The translations under genes were made by a program, and so were the position numbers. 10,473 bases of DNA, from the NCBI GenBank assembly GCA_002339725.1, contig DDKN01000021.1, positions 1 to 10,473 on the forward strand, read 5' to 3'. This document shows positions 6,860-10,473 of the stretch, in pieces. Numbering within the stretch: the stretch's first letter is position 1; each line of letters opens with the position of its first letter. The notes beneath the pieces are model-generated. The model was not told the DNA's origin. It did no database searches and saw only the letters and a program-made list of their open reading frames with translations. The DNA is from Thiobacillus sp. UBA2597 (GTDB taxonomy: Bacteria > Pseudomonadota > Gammaproteobacteria > Burkholderiales > Thiobacillaceae).

Positions 6860-6880
6860 CTAGCCGGAAGGTTCATCTAG
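6856..6880. repeat. 8-base direct repeat around the nirG ATG
   Basis: TCATCTAG occurs at 6856-6863 and at 6873-6880, with 9 bases between the copies. On the minus strand each copy reads CTAGATGA. The nearer copy contains the ATG used as the nirG start. CTAG is generally rare in proteobacteria, so two copies in 25 bases beside a mobile-type repeat may mark a duplication made during insertion. It could also be chance. Confidence 0.45.
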
Positions 6881-6889
6881 GCAATATCT

Positions 6890-7900
6890 TCATGCCGCCC
6901 GGGCCTGGGCCAGGCTGGCGTAATGGGCGCCGCACTGCTTGAACCGGCGCAGGGAGAACAAGGGCTGGTGCCGCACGGCCTCCAGGCCGAGCCGCTGACG
7001 CATCTGGGCCAGGGCATCGAGCACCGAGGCGCGATCGCGGCCGTGGACCATGGAGAAGAGGTTGTAGGGCCAGTCGGGCAGGCGGCGCGGCCGGCGGTAG
7101 CACAAAGTAACCGAGGCCTCCGCGCCCAGGCGGCGGCCAACCTCTGCCACCTCGGCATCGGGCACATCCCACACCACCATGGCATTGGCCCGGTAGCCCA
7201 GCTCCTGATGCCGGACCACCACGCCGAAGCGGCGCATGATGCCGAGTGCCTGCAACTCACCGATGCGCTTGAGCAGGGCGCCCTCGCTCAGGCCGCAGCC
7301 GGCGGCGATCCGCTCGTAGGGCCGGGCGATCAGGGGCAGGCCCGGCTCCAGCGCCGCGGCCAGGCAATAGTCGACCGGCTCGACCGCATGGCGCAGCGCT
7401 TCGAGGTCCTGTGTTGGGCGTGCGCTGGCCAAGTGCGGGCTGACGGCGCCCGAGAGATCGAAGCCGAGGTCGATGTGGTAGTCCTCCAGCATGGGCAGGT
7501 CCAGGGGCTTGAGCCCGGTTTGGCGCTGGATCTCGGCCAACACGGCGCTCACCCGCTCGCGGCTGGGCGCGGTGACCACGAACCAGAGGTTGTAGGCATG
7601 CTCGCGCTCGTAATTGTGATTGACCTCGGGAAAATCGCAGATCAGCTGGGCCACCCGCTCCAGCGCTTCCGGCGGTGCCGCCAGCGTGGCCAGGGTGCTC
7701 CAGCCCAGGACATGCGGCCGGAAAACGGCGCCGATGCGGGAGAGATGGCCGCGCGCCTTGAGCTCGCTCAGGCTGGCAATCACCTGCGCCTCGGAGGCAT
7801 CGAGCCGGCGCGCCAGTTCGGCGAAGGGCCTGGATACCAGCGGGAAGTCGCGTTGCCAGTCGTTGAGCAGATGGAATTCGAGATCGGTCAGTGCGCTCAT
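6890..7900 (-). CDS. nirDL: NirDL, fused siroheme decarboxylase
   Basis: This is a fusion of the NirD and NirL halves of siroheme decarboxylase, 336 residues long. The N-terminal D half (about 1-150) has a helix-turn-helix-like start and HNYEREHAYNLWFV (95-108). The C-terminal L half (about 168-336) has RRFGVVVRHQELGY (223-236), CYRRPRRLP (267-275) and WPYNLFSMVHG (277-287). The two signatures correspond one-to-one to those of the separate NirG and NirH encoded downstream. The protein decarboxylates the acetate side chains of siroheme at C12 and C18 in the cytoplasm. The ATG at 7900 overlaps the nirF stop in an ATGA junction and starts the conserved region. The stop at 6890-6892 also sits in an ATGA, but there the ATG leads to only six codons. 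The very long open frame upstream of 7900 is a shadow of nirF. Confidence 0.95.
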   Translation of the reverse strand: MSALTDLEFHLLNDWQRDFPLVSRPFAELARRLDASEAQVIASLSELKARGHLSRIGAVFRPHVLGWSTLATLAAPPEALERVAQLICDFPEVNHNYEREHAYNLWFVVTAPSRERVSAVLAEIQRQTGLKPLDLPMLEDYHIDLGFDLSGAVSPHLASARPTQDLEALRHAVEPVDYCLAAALEPGLPLIARPYERIAAGCGLSEGALLKRIGELQALGIMRRFGVVVRHQELGYRANAMVVWDVPDAEVAEVGRRLGAEASVTLCYRRPRRLPDWPYNLFSMVHGRDRASVLDALAQMRQRLGLEAVRHQPLFSLRRFKQCGAHYASLAQARAA

Positions 7901-9081
7901 AGTCCGAACCGGTGGGCACGTGAGGTGAAGAAGATGCCGCTCGGGGCATCGGCCGGCAGTTCCTTCAGCTTCCTGAAGCTGCGGGTGTCGTAGACCTCGA
8001 GCCGGTTGGCGTCGCGCACCGAAAGCCAGACCGCCTCGCCGCGCGGGGTGAATTCCATGTGCAGCACGGCCTTGCCCGGCTGCAGGGTGTGCACGATCCG
8101 CCGGCTGGGCACGTCGATCACCTGCACAGTGTCGTAGTGCGGGAAGGCGAAGTTGACCCAGAGCTGGCGCCCGTCGGGCCGGGCCATGACGAAGACCGGC
8201 TGACCGGCGACCGGGATGCTGCCCACCTTCTGCCAGGTCTCGATGTCGACGATGACCACCTCGTGCCGGCCGACGCCGGGGATGAAGGCCAGGTTGCCCG
8301 ACACCGCCCAGGTCTCCAGGTGCGGCATCTTGTACACCGGCAGTTTCTCCTGGCCGCGGCCGTAGTCGGGCAAGGCGCGGCGCACGCCCTTCCCGGGGTT
8401 CCACAAATCGAGCACGGCGATGCCGTCCTCGCCGAACAGCCCGGCGACGTACCAGCGGGCGTCGGGCGTGACCAGGGCGTCGTAGGGCTCGCGCCCGATG
8501 TTCTTGAACTTGGTCAGCTTCGGCTGTTTCGGGTTGTCCGAAAGATCGGCGATCCAGATCTCGCCGGCATCGAACAGGCTGAAGACGAAGCGGTTGTCCG
8601 CCGCATCCTCCAGGCCGACCACGCGGGACAGGCCCTTCAGGTCTTCGGACCAGGCGGGGATGTCGACCACCAGCTCCAGGTTCTCGGCGTCGAAGATCTT
8701 GACCCCGCCCGGCGTGTAGTTGGCCGCGGCGATGAAGCGGCCATCCTGGGAGATGGCGCCGCCGATCGAATTGCCGGACTGGATGATGCGCTTGACGATC
8801 TTGCCGGTGAGCAGATCGACCTTGGTCAGGCCGCCGTCGCGACCGAAGACGTAGGCATAACGGGCATCGCGCGAGAACACCGCGGAGGCGTGCGAAAGAT
8901 CGCCCAGGCCTTCGATGCGGCCGAGCACGACCTGGCGCGTGGTGTCGAGCCATTGCAGCGAGCCGCGCGCCCGCTCCACGGCAATGCCCAGATCGCCGGT
9001 GCCGCGCAATTCGCCGGCCTGCGCCCAACCGGCCGACAAGATTAACAGCAGGCTGCATACCAGCAGCAGACGATGGATCAT
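7897..9081 (-). CDS. nirF: NirF, periplasmic heme d1 biosynthesis protein
   Basis: NirF is a beta-propeller protein related to the d1 domain of NirS. It is essential for heme d1 formation, binds a d1-type tetrapyrrole in the periplasm, and is thought to act before NirN. The product has 394 residues, the usual length. It begins with a Sec signal peptide (MIHRLLLVCSLLLILSAGWA, cleavage predicted after AQA at 20-22). There is no cysteine after the hydrophobic core to form a lipobox, so this NirF looks soluble rather than a lipoprotein. The propeller shows YVFGRDGGLTKVDL (77-90), also seen in variant form in NirN, and ANYTPGG in a repeated blade. The ATG at 9081 overlaps the nirC stop (ATGA), and a modest AAGGG lies about 9 bases before it. 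Confidence 0.95.
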   Translation of the reverse strand: MIHRLLLVCSLLLILSAGWAQAGELRGTGDLGIAVERARGSLQWLDTTRQVVLGRIEGLGDLSHASAVFSRDARYAYVFGRDGGLTKVDLLTGKIVKRIIQSGNSIGGAISQDGRFIAAANYTPGGVKIFDAENLELVVDIPAWSEDLKGLSRVVGLEDAADNRFVFSLFDAGEIWIADLSDNPKQPKLTKFKNIGREPYDALVTPDARWYVAGLFGEDGIAVLDLWNPGKGVRRALPDYGRGQEKLPVYKMPHLETWAVSGNLAFIPGVGRHEVVIVDIETWQKVGSIPVAGQPVFVMARPDGRQLWVNFAFPHYDTVQVIDVPSRRIVHTLQPGKAVLHMEFTPRGEAVWLSVRDANRLEVYDTRSFRKLKELPADAPSGIFFTSRAHRFGL

Positions 9082-9425
9082 TGCGGAAACCCTTTCTGCA
9101 AGTTGCGGACGATCCAGCGCGCCTCGCTCTCGGTGAGGTAGGGTTGCCAGCCCGGCATCGCCGTACCCGGCCGACCGGTGAGGATGGTGCCGACCAGGCC
9201 GTCGAAATCCTTATCCCGCAGGGCATCGGGGGTCAGCGGCGTGCCCAGGCCGCCGGTGAGTTTGAGGCCATGACAGAAACCGCATTCCTGGCGCACGAAA
9301 TGGACCAGTTCCTTTTGGCGCTCGGGGGAAGGCTGCGGCCCGGTGGCGCCGACTGGGGTGGCGGCCAGCATCAGCGTCAGCGTAAAGACCAATGACTGCG
9401 AAGCGCCGGGCATTTCAGAATCCAT
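9078..9425 (-). CDS. nirC: NirC, small periplasmic c-type cytochrome
   Basis: NirC is a small mono-heme cytochrome c encoded in many nir operons, proposed to donate electrons during heme d1 maturation or to NirS. From the ATG at 9425 the product has 115 residues, with a hydrophobic segment (about 12-27, SLVFTLTLMLAATPVGA region) ending in a plausible signal-peptidase site. The heme c site is C48-x-x-C51-H52 (ECGFCHG), and M90 in GTAMPGW is the likely sixth ligand, in a normal class I arrangement. The start is uncertain. The ATG at 9413 gives a shorter peptide, and a TTG at 9443 would add MRQPDR, supplying the positive charge that the shorter versions lack before the hydrophobic core. The stop overlaps the nirF start. 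A strong hairpin separates it from nirS. Confidence 0.88.
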   Translation of the reverse strand: MDSEMPGASQSLVFTLTLMLAATPVGATGPQPSPERQKELVHFVRQECGFCHGLKLTGGLGTPLTPDALRDKDFDGLVGTILTGRPGTAMPGWQPYLTESEARWIVRNLQKGFPQ

Positions 9426-9474
9426 TCGGTCAGGTTGCCGCAAGGCCCCGGTCGGGCGAGGCGCTGCGGCAACC

Positions 9475-9499
9475 GCCCGGCCGCCTGCGGCGGCCGGGC
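9475..9499. terminator. Strong hairpin between nirS and nirC
   Basis: GCCCGGCCGCC-TGC-GGCGGCCGGGC is a perfect 11-bp GC-only stem with a 3-base loop, starting 10 bases beyond the nirS stop. On the minus (transcribed) strand no T-run follows it, so it resembles a 3'-end stabiliser or partial attenuator more than a full intrinsic terminator. Its position could let nirS, the abundant structural protein, be expressed above the maturation genes that follow. Confidence 0.55.
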
Positions 9500-9509
9500 A
9501 GGCCGGACA

Positions 9510-10473
9510 TCAATAGATGTCGTGCACGGTGTTATAGACGTTGAACTTGCCGGTGGGGGTGACCAGGCGCTTGTCCTTGATCACGGCCTTCAGCTGGCGC
9601 GTCTTGTCGTCCATCACCACCAGGGCCGATTCGCCGTTCTTCGGCCCCCAGACCGAGAACCAGACCTCGTCACCCGCCTTATTGTACTCGGGGTGGGTGA
9701 CCCGGCCCTCCTTGATGCCCGCCAGCTTGGCGATGTTGATCACCTGCGCCGGCTTGTCCAGGTTCTTCAGGTCGAACACGGAGATCGACTGACGCAACTC
9801 GGCATCCGGACTCAGGGCGGCATCGACCCAGAGGTTGCTCGACTTGGGATGGGTCTTGATGAAGAGGGACCCGTTGCCGTGGTTCTTCAGGGTGCGCACC
9901 ACCTTCCAGGCATACTGGGGGTGCTTGGCCGGGTCGGTGCCGATCACGGCGATGGAGTCGTCGCCCAGGTGGCCGGTGGCCCAGACCGGACCATACTTCA
10001 CGTCGTTCCAGTTGGCACCGCGGCCCGGGTGCGGCTTGTTGCCGACCTTGACGTTGGCGGCGAGCTTGCCTTCCTTGGTGTCCACCACCGACACCGTGTC
10101 GCGCATGTTGGCCGCGACCAGGAAGTAGCGCTTGGACGAGTCCCAACCGCCGTCGTGCAGGAAGCGCTCGGCCTCGATCTCGGTGGTCTTCAGGTTCTTC
10201 AAATCGGAGTAGTTCACCAGCAGGATCTTGCCGGTCTCCTTCACGTTGACCACGAACTCGGGCTTGATGTGCGAGGACACGATGGAGGCCACGCGCGGCT
10301 CGGGGTGGAACTCCTGCTCATCGTAGGTATAGCCCCGGGTGGAGACGATCTTCTTCGGCTCCAGGGTGAAGCCGTCCATCAGCACGTAGGCGGGCGGCCA
10401 GTAGGAACCGGCGATGGCGATCTTGTCCTCGAAGCCCTTGAACTTCGAGGTGTCGATCGAGCGGGCGTCGGAA
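9510..10473 (-). CDS. nirS: NirS, cytochrome cd1 nitrite reductase (C-terminal part)
   Basis: This is the d1-domain portion of the periplasmic respiratory nitrite reductase that reduces nitrite to nitric oxide. The window shows the last 320 residues of a protein that is normally about 560-600; the signal peptide, heme c domain and first propeller blades lie beyond the right edge. Family-specific strings are IAIAGSYWPPAYVLMDG, EFHPEPRVASIVSSH, PEFVVNVKETGKILLVNY, FLHDGGWDSS, PHPGRGANW, YGPVWATGHLGDDS, GTDPAKHPQYAWK, SLFIKTHPKSS, DEVWFSVWG and the ending TPTGKFNVYNT-VHDIY. Histidines in the SSH and FLHDGG segments are candidates for the d1-pocket residues that protonate nitrite, but I could not align them to a reference numbering. 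The frame is intact to the edge. The nir promoter must lie outside the window. Confidence 0.97.
   Translation of the reverse strand, partial: SDARSIDTSKFKGFEDKIAIAGSYWPPAYVLMDGFTLEPKKIVSTRGYTYDEQEFHPEPRVASIVSSHIKPEFVVNVKETGKILLVNYSDLKNLKTTEIEAERFLHDGGWDSSKRYFLVAANMRDTVSVVDTKEGKLAANVKVGNKPHPGRGANWNDVKYGPVWATGHLGDDSIAVIGTDPAKHPQYAWKVVRTLKNHGNGSLFIKTHPKSSNLWVDAALSPDAELRQSISVFDLKNLDKPAQVINIAKLAGIKEGRVTHPEYNKAGDEVWFSVWGPKNGESALVVMDDKTRQLKAVIKDKRLVTPTGKFNVYNTVHDIY

Noticed and set aside
8059..9045. Long plus-strand frame opposite nirF
   Set aside because: It is an antisense shadow with biased composition; nirF on the other strand is fully supported.
7901..9226. Upstream extension of the nirDL frame, which would give a 778-residue protein
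   Set aside because: The extension is Arg/Gly/Ala-rich and overlaps nirF and nirC in another frame. The ATGA overlap at 7897-7900 marks the real nirDL start.

Overview
The window reads as part of the chromosome of a GC-rich denitrifying bacterium, most likely a betaproteobacterium (inferred from base composition, gene content and gene order). Its main content is a minus-strand gene cluster for cytochrome cd1 nitrite reductase and the maturation of its heme d1 cofactor. In transcription order (right to left) it holds nirS (3' part only, cut by the right edge), nirC, nirF, a fused nirDL, nirG, nirH, nirJ and nirN. The genes are tightly packed. The nirC/nirF, nirF/nirDL and nirG/nirH junctions are all 4-base ATGA stop/start overlaps. 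A GC-rich hairpin separates nirS from nirC.

The cluster makes biochemical sense. The NirDL, NirG and NirH proteins decarboxylate siroheme to 12,18-didecarboxysiroheme. The radical SAM enzyme NirJ removes propionates to install the d1 oxo groups. Periplasmic NirF and NirN complete and deliver heme d1 to NirS, and NirC is a small periplasmic cytochrome c. nirE (SUMT) and nirM are not seen here and may lie elsewhere.

The left part carries plus-strand genes facing the nir operon: an NnrS-family heme/copper membrane protein (NO-stress response) and a nitronate monooxygenase-like TIM-barrel flavoprotein with an unusual C-terminal cysteine cluster. A palindromic hairpin lies between the flavoprotein gene and the end of nirN, where the two transcription units converge. 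Upstream of nnrS is a perfect FNR/DNR-type box (TTGAT-N4-ATCAA). At the extreme left edge is the start of a divergent gene for a probable membrane protein.

I found no wholly new system. The oddities are local. A two-hairpin dispersed repeat sits at the start of nirG, where it has displaced an ancestral ATGA junction and added repeat-encoded residues. A degenerate heptanucleotide repeat encodes part of the NirJ C-terminus. The FNR-type box upstream of nnrS conflicts with the most obvious start codon. The flavoprotein next to the nir genes has a C-x-C-x7-C-x2-C tail.
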